Below are positions 11,572-23,500 of a stretch of DNA of 64,000 nucleotides, one piece after another. A program made the translations under genes and the position numbers. The notes under the pieces are model-generated. The model was not told the origin of the DNA and ran no database searches. It worked only from the letters and a program-made list of their open reading frames with translations. The stretch's first letter is position 1, and the number at the start of each line of letters is the position of its first letter. The DNA is from Pelecanus crispus (Eukaryota > Chordata > Aves > Pelecaniformes > Pelecanidae), in contig NC_134643.1 of the NCBI RefSeq assembly GCF_030463565.1, positions 45,794,221 to 45,858,220 of the forward strand, in the 5' to 3' direction.

Positions 11572-14500
11572 GTAAGAAAAATATTCCCTTTTTTGAAGGT
11601 GGATAGATACGCTAATTGAATGTTGAAAATTGCTGTTTCGTGATTTGGAATGCTTTTTTGTCTTTCTAGCAGTCACAGGGAGCTCTCAATTGTTGCTACT
11701 GAACATTCCCAGTCTTACTTCTATATTGTTGGAAGCTCTCTTGAGACCCTTAATCTGCTTTATTGCCTGGTGCTTCTGGTTTAATGTTGTTCCCCAGAAA
11801 AAGTAACAGACCCCAGCATCTTTAAGTCCTAAGCTAGCTCATACTGCTGTGTACATTGTCACCTTTTGAACACGGTGGAGACATGCATTGTGATGATAGA
11901 AATTCAAGATTGTCTGGTACCCAGGGGTACACTCTTGGCTATGCCTTTAGGAAGTGTACTTCTGCAAGAGGTATTTTGCTTTCTGATCCAAACCTGCCAT
12001 TTGTGGATTAGCCCTTTGGGTTTAATTTGACTGTTATTAGAAGAGCCACGTACGTAGGAACCACACATATCTTTCTGCTTACTTTTCTTATATGCTTTCC
12101 AATAGTGTTGTCCATATTTATCTATATTTAAAGTTTGTATGTGCGGTCTTTATTTTACATTTAGCTTAACATGTTTTGCAGCAAAGGTGATTTCAAACCT
12201 CTGTCAGTTACTGTGGAAATACCACTCCCTTCCTTTGGAGAGCTGTGTATTTGGGGTGGTGAAATGTTTCTGTGGTACTCAGCCTCCCAGTATATTCCTT
12301 CAGAGTATCCGGATAGTGTCTGGTTGCACTGGCCAATTTTGAGCTTGAGAACAAGTGTTTTTTGTGGAAGCCATAGTGCATTAGTCTGTGATCTGCCTTA
12401 GGAAAGTTTCCTGGCAGTTGCACAGTACCTGAGACTACCTGACTCTTAAGGATGGTGGTATGGGGTGAAATAAAAACTTCAGGAAGTTCAGTATCACATC
12501 TCCAGCAGTAGCAAAAAGCAGATCCTTGGGGAGGACTGTAAGAACAATGTAATATGAGAATTGCCTATACTATGTTTGTTTCCCACCATTTGCAGCTTAA
12601 GGGCTTCTTGAGACGGGTGTGGTTGCAGTGCATTTTGTGAGCTTCAATGTCATTCTCTTCTATGAACTTGTCCGTCCTCCTCTGAAGCCCATAGAAACTT
12701 TTAGTACTTGTTTTAAGCTTTGTCAGATAAGCTATTTATCTTGTGAAGAACTGCATCTTTTTGTTTGCTTTGAATCTGGAGCATACCGGCTATGTTTCAT
12801 CCTTCACAGTTCTTGAAGAGAAAATGAAAAAATCAATTTGTGCTAGCTTCTTCTGGCTACTTACGATTTTATAGACCTCTGTTGTATTTCCCCTGAAGTG
12901 CCTCTTTTTCAGGATGAGAAGCTTACTTGAGTCATATGTTGAGAAGTAATTGATAGCAGAAGTCAATACATGTTTGTTGTGTAGGTCTCCTAGCTGGTAT
13001 GTAGCTAGCCTGAAGGTAGATTTGAGCCTTAACTCTTTGGTCAATTTAATTTTTTTTTTTTTTTTTTTTAAATTTCTGCAGTCTTTGAGTGAGGGCCTAA
13101 AAAGTACTGGCAAGGTGCTGGAAACAAAAAGGGACATTCTAAATCCCTCTCATCAGATATAAGTATGGTAAAATTTCTGTGTACACTTGCAAAATTAGTT
13201 CTTGTTTTCAGGTCTAGGAGTATGTATTTCTGTACAATAATACAATATTGCTGACAGTAGAAAATCATTCACTTTTTAAATTCAATTGTTGGCACATACA
13301 CATTTTTTAGTATTTTTAAAAGCAGATTTTCCTGCATTTTGGATTGTTTCGACTAGGCAAGCCAGCTATACACCCATCAATTAAAAGCCTGCTACTTTTC
13401 CTGGAAACATCTAATATCCTTAAATGCTTTTGTGTATGCCATCATTTTAGTCTAGTATGTCCATTCAGGGGCTTCCAAGAGGTGGTATGTACTCTCTTAT
13501 AAAGGGTTTATAGAGATTAAAGGCTTTACAAACTTTATAAAGTTTATACTTTATAAAGTGTGATCTAAACTCTGAACATTAAGATCTTGATAGATTTATA
13601 GAATAGAATCATAGAATCATAGAATCATCTAGGTTGGAAAAGACCTTTAAGATCATCCAGTCCAACCATTAACCTACACTACCAAGCCCACTCTAGACTA
13701 ATCAAGGGTAGACCAGACTAAACCATATCCCGAAGTGCCACATCTATACTTGTAGTTTGTCTTAGTTGTCTAAGACAACTTATAGTTGTCTTAGTTTGTC
13801 ATTAGTTAAAGGAAGTTACCTTACACTAAACCAAGAGTATGTTGTGTTAACAGATAGGAAAGAGCTGAGTGTTTTGTATTTGGGGGTGGGTTTTTTTTGT
13901 GTATGTGTGTAGTAGATTGCTTTACAGGACAACGCAATAATATAATAATAAAAATGGTAACTTTTAGTGTACTAGGGTTCCTATTCATGCCTTGATTTTT
14001 GTTTTGGTTTGGTTTTTGAACTACATTTTGAGTTCATTGTTAAATGATGGCATTTGTTTGTCATCCCAATTCGTAAAGAAAATAAAAATGGAACTTAAAA
14101 TGCAGGACTGCAATCTTTTAATAAATGTTACGTGATAGGGATTGGCATCACATGGCCCAATTTCTCTGAATTTTAGAAGTGTGATTCAGGTTTATATCTT
14201 GTTAGATAGAAGCAACCCGTAAGTTTCTGGTTTCAAATGAAATTCAAACATAGAAAGAACCTGCTTCTCTAAACAGCTAAGCCAAAGTCCCTCAAAGGCA
14301 GGTACAGTTATTAAAAAGGTAGTGTCAAAAATACAGAAGACTTGTGTCTAGAATGAGTTGACCTCTGTGAGAAGTTGAAACGCTGAACAAAGTTTGTACT
14401 GCTGTGTCTAAATTGGATTGGTAGGGAGGTGTTTAGTAAATTATTTCTTTACCTCTTGAACACTTCTGGTTCTTGTTCTGAGAAATTTGGAAGTTGTGAA

Positions 14501-17500
14501 AACGATGCTACTAAAGTCTTTACCACGTAATTTGAGAATAGGACTGAGACCTCCAACTCCTGACTGACTGCTAACTGTGATTGCATAATGTACATTACAG
14601 GTGAAATCTCTGACCTGGTTTCTAAAATGATGGCAGATTTCCCTTTTCCTAGTAGGGCATGTTTGGGTCCGCTGACATGGTTTGGCCACCTCTGGAGAGA
14701 GAATGAAAAATAGAATCTGTACCTGCAGAACTTGGAAAAGGTTATGAAGCCTCTGTGTGTTACACATTAGGGCTGGTAATACTGGTCTGTATAAAAACTG
14801 TTGCTAGCTGACAAGTTCGAAGTAGTTAAAATCGACAGAATTTAATTAGTTAGTTAGAGGTATATTTTCTGCATTTTCTACTAAGTTGCATTCATATGCC
14901 TTTCTGTTACAGGTTTCAGAGAGTCTAGACTGTGAGCCAGTGAAAAAGCCTACTGGAGTGGTTTTGATGGAGTGGACTGAATTGCCTGAAGGAGAGGATC
15001 CAGACTATTATATTGTAACATACCAGCGCGTAGATGCTTTCAGTCAAAAAGTAAATTTCGTCAATCTAAGTGATAAGTAGTTCCAAATGTATTTAAGCTG
15101 TAGATACCAGTAGTTAATAGCATTGTGTATGTGTTTGTTTTAAAAAAATAATATGAAATAGCAAATAAAGAGAAAATTTGGAAAAATTGTACTGAATTCT
15201 GTAATTCCTGTCATTTATATGCACTCTTACAGAGTCCTACTGAAGCCAGTGGGTCTTTTAAGTCCCTTGGGTATCCTGGTTGAATAAGGATAGGTAGGCT
15301 TATGTTCCAAGTTAAGAATATGCAAGTTCTTCAAGGTACTGTGGTTTGAAGGAGGAGTCTAACTTCTCCAGGAGAGGCAGAGACACTACCCCCAGATCTC
15401 TGTGGGAGAGCATTGTTCTTATTTTGAGCATGGGATGTTCTGGAACGTAAAGAAAATAGGGGGATTTTAATATGAAGGTGTTTGTTAATAGTTTGATTTC
15501 TACAAAATGTAATGGGTATTTTGCAGTTTAACTGCAGCCTTAAGTTTGACGTGCTGCAATACAAACTACGTTTTTAAAAGCTTCATAGATAATTTATGAA
15601 TTGTGTTTTTATTACTTTCACTATATCCAGAAATTCTTTTAACTTGCAGAATGTAAGAAACGTTTCTAAAGTTGAACAGAAACCTGTCAGTACTACAATT
15701 CTGCTTGAGGAAAATAAGAAGTATGATATTACAATAGAATCTCTAAAAAATGGCCGAATCATAAGTGTAAAATCATTTAAGACACGTAAGTAGTGTAGCA
15801 CAAAAATATTTTAGTATCATTATAGTTAGTCTAATACTGAAGATTAAAGAAGTAAGGGTTGAAATCCTGAGCTTACTCATGTATTTAGAAACTTTGCATC
15901 AACGTATGTTTTAAACCATGAAGAGTAGAAGGAATAATTTTTATATAACTCATTTGGTTAGTGTAACAATTCTGCGGTAAGGGACTGATGTAAAAGTTTG
16001 AGAGATTTTCAAATATTACGGGCTTTGCTGTACTGCAGTAATTCTAGGAGAAGAGATTTATAAAAGTGGACCTTTGAGAAAGTTACTTAAAGCCTGGCAG
16101 TTTCATATCAACGTAGGATTGTGATTGATTGTCTTACAAAATATATTGGTTAAATATTAAATATTTTTGTTTCTACTTTATGACAATCCCTCTTTAAAAA
16201 GGGTTAATGAGTCGCTTGAAGATCTTAGTATTGTGACTAAATGGGGCGGATTTTTAGTATAAGAATTTATGAGTCTAGCCACTGAACTTAAAAAAACCAC
16301 TGTTTATAGCTGTAAATCTGTTCAGGACCACAAGTCCCACATATAACTAGAATGAAAGGGCTTTTTAATCTTAATTTTGTTAATTGCTTTTAAACAGTTT
16401 ATAGTATTACCTTTGTACACATTACAAGCTCATACTAGCTTTGGAATACAGTCTAGGATCTGAATACAAACATCACTGGGGAAAATACATAGTAAGTTGG
16501 AAACACTGCAGCAGCCATTGACTCTGCCTAAAGTGAAGATGTTTAGCAAGCTCCAGGAAATAATTCATGGTTTTGCTAATAATGTGTTACTGTACTTGAC
16601 ATCTATTACTTAACTGATATTCTAGAAAATCAGTTTACTGGTTCTAGTTTATTCCTTAAACTGTGCTCTTAACTTTTACTTCTGGTTGCTTCAGACAGAA
16701 GTTTATATACCATGACAATAAAAAAAGTGCATGACTTCCTTAATTGCTCAGCAAGACATTTTCTGTTTTCACACTTTCTTTCCCTACTGTATGTATCCCT
16801 CATCACTTCTTAAAAAAAAAAAAAGCAATAAACCTGTGAACTAATTATTCTGTTGTGGTAAAGGCAGGTTTTGGTTTTTTTTTTTTTTTGTATACTAGGT
16901 GCAATTTCAGAAAATGACATCAAAACATTTGTGACAGCTACTACAGTGTCTTTTAATTGGAGTACAATCAGTAAAGAATTTTCAGTTTCAGTTTCACTGA
17001 ATGATACTTCTCAGATTATAAAAAAACCCCGTGGATTCTTTGTATGGAGTAATTTGACACCTGCCACCTTATATACATTTAAGTTTATATTTGAACAATT
17101 ACATCTGGAATTTATAAATGTGTCTCAGTTACTAGATGTTCAAGCTGAAACAGGTATGTATTAGAGTTTGTTGTAGTCACAGTGAATGCAAAGAAGCACT
17201 GCATATTTTCTAGAACAGTTAAGAGTAAATTGTAAAAAGCCTGTATTCCATTTTACAGTTTTTTAATAGATGTGGATTGTTTCATTTCTAGAAAGCTGAA
17301 AGAAATTGAGTGTTAATGACATCAAAAGTTTATTTCTAATTAATATTTCATAGTATTTTTAGGAGCAAGAATTCAAATTTGTATGTGCAAATATTTTAAG
17401 CTAACTACATTTTTTGCAGTCTAAAGTATCAAATAAACATTGAGGTTTGGCATTGTAATTATTTGAGTGTATGGATTGAATCTGCTATATAGTTTCAATG

Positions 17501-20500
17501 AAAAGGCAGGGAAAATCCTGAATTTGGTAAGGATTTGGGATACTTTTTGCCAGCATTCAAAGTGATGGGTTTGTACTACCGAGTGGCTAACCTAGCTACG
17601 CTGTTTTGTTACAAGTGTTTTGAAGGAGGCAGGATTCTGAGGATGTTATGGCTTGACTGTGTAACTTCATTCCTTTAAATGTGCTACTCTGATAATGCAA
17701 CTTAAAATCTTTAAAATTAGGAACACAAAAGAAGGGATGATAGAGGCTCAAATTCAACTAAATAATTATTTTTCTAAACTCAGGAAACTATTCCAAACAA
17801 ATGATCTGGTAACTCCAATTTTAAAATTTAAAAAATGAACCGTCAGGAACTAAGCTTAAAGAACACCTGAAAATTAATGGATCTCTTTTTGCTTCAGTGG
17901 GTTGTGTTTGGTACTCTTTAATTCAGTCAATCAGATTTTTTTAAGACACTCAGGATTTTGAAGGGAGGTCGATTCATAATTACTGAATTTTTGGGGGCTT
18001 GCAATCATGAATTAATCAAATGCTGTCATCATCTTCACAATGTCTGTGTAATCATAAAAAATCTAAAACTGTACTACTGCCATAAATAGTACCGAATATC
18101 TTTAAAATCCTGTCCTTGTTCACCTCTAGGCACCTGTTCCCAAGGGTGGGTGGCATTCCAAAGCAGTTGCTATCAAATGGGTAAAGAGAGCAAGCCGTGG
18201 AAGGTGGCACAACAAATCTGCGACATGTCTTCACGAGGGGCACATCTTCTTGACATAGGGAGTGAAGAAGAACGTGGTTTTATTTTGTCTTATCTCCAGA
18301 CAATTAATCAAATAATCATGTTATGGACAGGTCTTAATGACCTAAAGGTTAGTCTATTTTATCTTCTTTGTTATTACACATGTGGAAGCAGGAGAATTTT
18401 GAATACAGAGCCCAATTCTTTGGAATAAAAACTGCTATGCAGTAAATAGGTTAGTTTTTTCTGTAGTTGTTAGTAGTTATAAGAGGAATCATTATTTCTT
18501 CTTATTAGAAATACTGAAAATATTTAGCAGGCCATAGCTGGGAAAAAAAAGACATAGTTTATACAAAACCTGTTTAATTTTTTTTGTGTGTGAGTACTTT
18601 ACAGGAATATTGTTGTGCCTGTAGGTGGTGCTGCATTACCAGATTTTAAATCTTATTCTCTAGGCATGTTACTTACTATGGATATCGAAGTCTGGGGTTG
18701 GCTTTCTCAGTTTTGATGCGGGTCTGAAATGTTGAATGTTGAGCTTAGCAAGGTCTGTCCAGTATGGATGGATGCTGGATAGGCCAGTGGAAGAAGGGAT
18801 TGCAGCAAGGTATTTCTTGTCAGAAGTTTCCTGTTCCTCATATTTGGTATATGAGGGTTCTTAATGCCAGCTCTGCTGTTATTAAATGACTCACTGTGGT
18901 GTGCTGTGTGATTTGGGAAGAGCTACAGAGGTAAATAAAAGTATTGGGAAAGCTCTCAGAAAGATGGAGGCACTCTGCCAGAAATGTGGGATCCAGTGTT
19001 CCTGTGATTAGGCTTAGTGAAAACTTCTTTTGTGGTAAGTATCAGAAGGTTGGGAGGAAGCCACTGTTTTTTTGTTTGGAAAATGTATGCTCTGAAATTT
19101 AATTTTAGTACTGTTTTGGTCAGATTAATTTTAAAAGAAATGCTGTGAAAATGAGTAAAAAGAAAGTAAACTTTAAGGATAAGAGGTAAGTGATAAACAT
19201 GTCATAGACAGAAAATTTCTTTTTTGCAGACTCTGTTAAATAGCATAATGGGGCTAACATAAACAGTCAGAGTGGAATAACACGGAAACTGAGGAAACAC
19301 AGACCTGTCTAGGTTTGTGGTTAGAGAAGCACTCTAACCTTCCTGGTTAATAAAGCACCAGTAATATATGGATTTTACATGTTTTATGCATGAGATTTTA
19401 GAATCCTGTAATTTTTACACCATAGTAATATTAATCTTAACCAACTTGGTATTTTAGAAATAAGGTATTATTTGTAAGAGGTTGCCAGAAATAGATGTCC
19501 CATGAAAGCATAATATTTTTGCAGATTGGAAAGAGTGCTAGAAAGATATTGGTGGTTGGGTTTTTTTTTTCTTTCTTTTTAAACTCTGATTACACAGAAA
19601 AGGGTTAATTACCGGTTTGGAATTTGACTGTTAGTCAACTGTTTAATCATTACATGCATTTTTATGTTTGTGGGAGTCTAGTCAGTTAAATGAACTAGAT
19701 GAGTATGTTGTTTTAAGAGTAGCAAGGGATAACAAAAAAAATGCTTGTTTTTCAAGCACTTCTTTCCTAAATATTTCTGTTTAATTAGGATGTTCAGGTA
19801 CTGTCTGAACATGTTACAGTCCTTTTAAGTGTCATTGTTGTCATTTGCTCTCTTATGAAAACTCCAAATGGTACTTACACCAAATTGTACTTACTCCAGG
19901 CGTTCAGAGATTATGGGACGTATGCTAGGAATTGCAGGACTTGTTTAAAATCTGAGATTAAAAAAACCAGATTCAGTTATTTTTGCTTTCTCTTTCATAT
20001 TTGAACCACTAGGGAGTTAAATTTCTGATTTCAAGTTTTTTTTCTCCCAGTACCCATGGGACTTGAAATATTCTATGAAATTAAATGCAAGTTGAGACTA
20101 GAACCTACTCAGAAGACTTCAGCAGCCTTAGGAAAACTGCCAAGCACTGTGACACTGATAAAAATTAGTGATACTGTGAGCAGGGTTAGTTCTATAGCAT
20201 TTGTATTCTCACAGTTTCTCCTTCTTTAACCCTATTTTGACCTGTATCTGCATGCAAACCCTTCCTGATGAGGGTGAGTGTTCTTGTGAAAGACCGCAGG
20301 GACCCTGGAGACGTAGGTCAGTGTGCTGGGTAAGAATGAATGGAGCACTTTGCTGATACCCTCATGTCTGTCCTGATACTCTTTGCAGTTCTTTAGAGTT
20401 AGGAAGTGGGAAAGGTGGCCAAAGACTGTTTGCTGAGGCTTCTCTTACAAGCCCTGTTACAGAGGTTTGTATTGTAGCAGTATCTTGTGGCTTCCTGTGC

Positions 20501-23500
20501 TTGTAGTTAACTCCGGTGCCCAGGAATATATTTAAGAAAAAGATATGCATTGATCTACACAGTATTTTTGAAATGGCAGGCTAGATGCACAAGTCCTCCT
20601 GGAAGTCAAGTTGGATTATTTCATACCATTGAAAATCTTCTTCGCTTTCTTGGGAAAATGAAAGAGATCACAGTATTTTATTTGATTTTTTCCAATTCAG
20701 TGGGTGAATTGAAAAAAATGGGCTTAGTCGCAACAAACATGATTTTTGGTTGTTTTCTCAGAGAAAAGGAAAAAATCTTTTTTCTCCTCCCCCTCCCCTC
20801 TTTTGAATATCTTTAAAAAATGGAAAAGCAATGGAAGTCTTAAAATCATGGTGGTACCTCAACTTTTCTCCCTTACAGTACTTAAAAGCATTTACTGAGA
20901 TTGTAGGACCACAGATTTGCTATGCCTGAAAGCACTTAAGCTAGTGTACCTCCTGAGAGTGCTCCAATGCCATGCATGAATGTGTTGGGTTTTTTAATCC
21001 CCTGTAGATGTTAGTATGTGTTAGTGCAGTCAGACTAAAACCTGCCTCCCACTAGAGGGGTCTGTATTGCAATGCTGTGAGCATGTTCTACAAGCATCTT
21101 TCCTTCAAAATATCATGTTGCCCCAGCCTAGTATTTCTAGGGTTCTGCTGGAGAAACTGAAAGTACCTCAAAGGTTACAAACTTTAAGTTGGGTGTGAGT
21201 GAGTGTCCTAACCACTGAGCTACTTGCCAATGGGAGAAGGGGCAAAAGACAGCACTTCCTCATCTGATTCATCTGAATCTAGCCCTGGATTTTTTTTCAG
21301 CTAAACTATTTTTGCTTTCAGACTGAATTTATGAACATTTTTGACTGAATGAATTTTTTTTTTGAGTGAATAACATTTTTAGAAAAATTATCCATCCATG
21401 ATTATGAGATTATTTGATTAATAGTGATTTTTAAATGTTTGTTTGTAATGATCAAACACTCTACATTAGCCTTATGTGGCTTTTATTATATTATATTAGT
21501 ACCTTGTAATCTGTTGTAATAGAAGGGATAGAATTTTGCACTGAAATATGTACTTCATTCAGAATGTTTCTATATAATTAATTTGTATAAATGAAGTGTG
21601 TAAATTTTTGATGTTTAGATGATATCCTTGCAATGATGAAAGCCTTAATAGTTCATCAATATAATGTAAAAATACATGGAGTTTTTATTTCTTTTTTTTT
21701 TTTTTTTTTTTTTTTCAATGTAGGAAGAAGGTCAGCTGTTGTGGACAGATGGATCTCCTTATCTTCTAAAGGCTGGTGTCTCAACTTTGTCAATGATACC
21801 AGAAAATGAAACTGACTGCTATGCCCTTCAGAGAGATCCCACTGGTCCAGACTATTTCTTCACAGGATTTTTCTGCTATATACAGCTACCATATATTTGT
21901 GAATATGAATGTAACTATATTTCTTCCAATCTTTTGCATTTATTTTTAAAAGCCTTCCCCCCAGTTATGTTTATCTTTGAAGATACAAATATAAAAAAAA
22001 AAGGTTTTCATGTTTTTCAATTATTTTTTTCTTTTTTGGTGTTCTTTTTCAGTACCTCTGGTACCGGAAAACTTCACGTTTAGTGTGCGTGATGTCAAGA
22101 CAACTGAAGCTGTATTTATGTGGAGTGATATGGACATATGGCTTAAGTCAGGCTTTGCACTTATAATTAAATACTATTTTAATCAGTGGAAGCCATACAT
22201 TCTGAGCTTGCCTGTGAATACAACTGAAACAAAAATTGTGCAGTTGTCTCCTGGCCTTTGCTATAGTTTTTTATTAGCAGCAAGGAACCCAGAAGGGGCA
22301 CAGACTACCTTAAGTCCAATTCTGAAAGTAGAAACAAGTAAGTTACAAAAATAAATAGCAGTAATAACCAGATAATCATACACTCTTTATATTTTTCCTT
22401 TAATTATGCTATTCCTTTTGTTGATTTTTTTTTTGTCTGAAAATATAAATAACTCTGAACATGAATTCTGAATCCAGGATTGACCAGTTGGTATAGTGGA
22501 TTCCAGTGTCTTCATTTTGGTTGTGTGCAAAAATGCTTTATTGGGATTGATGTGGGAAAATTCAGGAGTTTTCAGTGGCCACAAGCAGAAGGCCAGCTAC
22601 AAATTCTGCTTCTGTGAAGTGTATTTTAAAAGCTTGTTCTTACCTTAATTTTACTCACAGAATTCCTGCTGATGTCCAAAGGGAAAGCTGGATGTCAGAG
22701 TAGCAGTAAGGTATTGTTTGGCCATGCTGATGAAAAGCAGAAGCATACATTCCAATCTGAAGTAAAAGATTTTGTTGGAGTAAACAGAGATATCCTTATA
22801 TACCTGCGGTAAAGATTAAGACAGGCTTCATGGTTTAAAAATACATTGCGTTTTGACCCACTGCATGATGCAGTATGGCCTAAGAAAAATTCACGAACCA
22901 ATTAACTTGTGTCCTAGTAAAATCTAGCTGAATGAAGCCAAATGAAACCTGCCAGTTGGTAGAGATGAAAAGTACCTTTGAATCTTAAGGTGATCAAATG
23001 GATGTGTCCTCAAGGAAAAATTACTTCATGGACACAATTTCAGGTGCAGATTTTCTTCTGGTTCCTCTTTCTGTGGTACTGGGAAAATACCCAGATTTGC
23101 AAAAGTTAAAGAAAACCTACTGCCCTAACATTTTTACCAATTCTGGCAAGGCAGTCCAAATATGAGACAGAGGTCCATTTTCCTAAAGTCAGAACAAAAT
23201 ACTGATTTTTCTGTAGGGGAAAGAACTGTTCCTTTCCTCCAGCAAGTACATTTTGTACAGTTCACTTCTTCCCCTGGGCTGCTTTAGTGCACTTGAAAGT
23301 CTTCCTGTCTCCTGTGCCTACCAGCTTCTCTGTTCCCTAATCTGATGGTTTGTTTTCTGTATATAAGACCTTGTAATGCAAGTTACCTCTATAATGGAGG
23401 AAAGATATTCTTGCTTTCTCCTATGAGAAGCAAATATGTGTTTTACCTCAGAAATCAGCTTTTCAGCTGCAACATTGCTGCCTACAGAAACATAATTGTC

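Larger units (their letters stand above)
11572..14912 (+). other. Intron 1 of the long PTPRQ form
   Basis: This intron holds an old CR1/L3-like remnant (about 12600-12940), an antisense CR1 tail (13603-13747), a T-run near 13051-13070 and a small direct repeat of ttgtcttag words at 13750-13790. I see no additional exon with convincing splice sites and coding bias. Confidence 0.6.

Noticed and set aside
21200..21240. tRNA-like or SINE motif cctaaccactgagctac, with a similar word at 38438-38452
   Set aside because: Only about 15 bases are suggestive. No A/B box pair, cloverleaf or flanking repeat could be made out, so no RNA gene or SINE is called.
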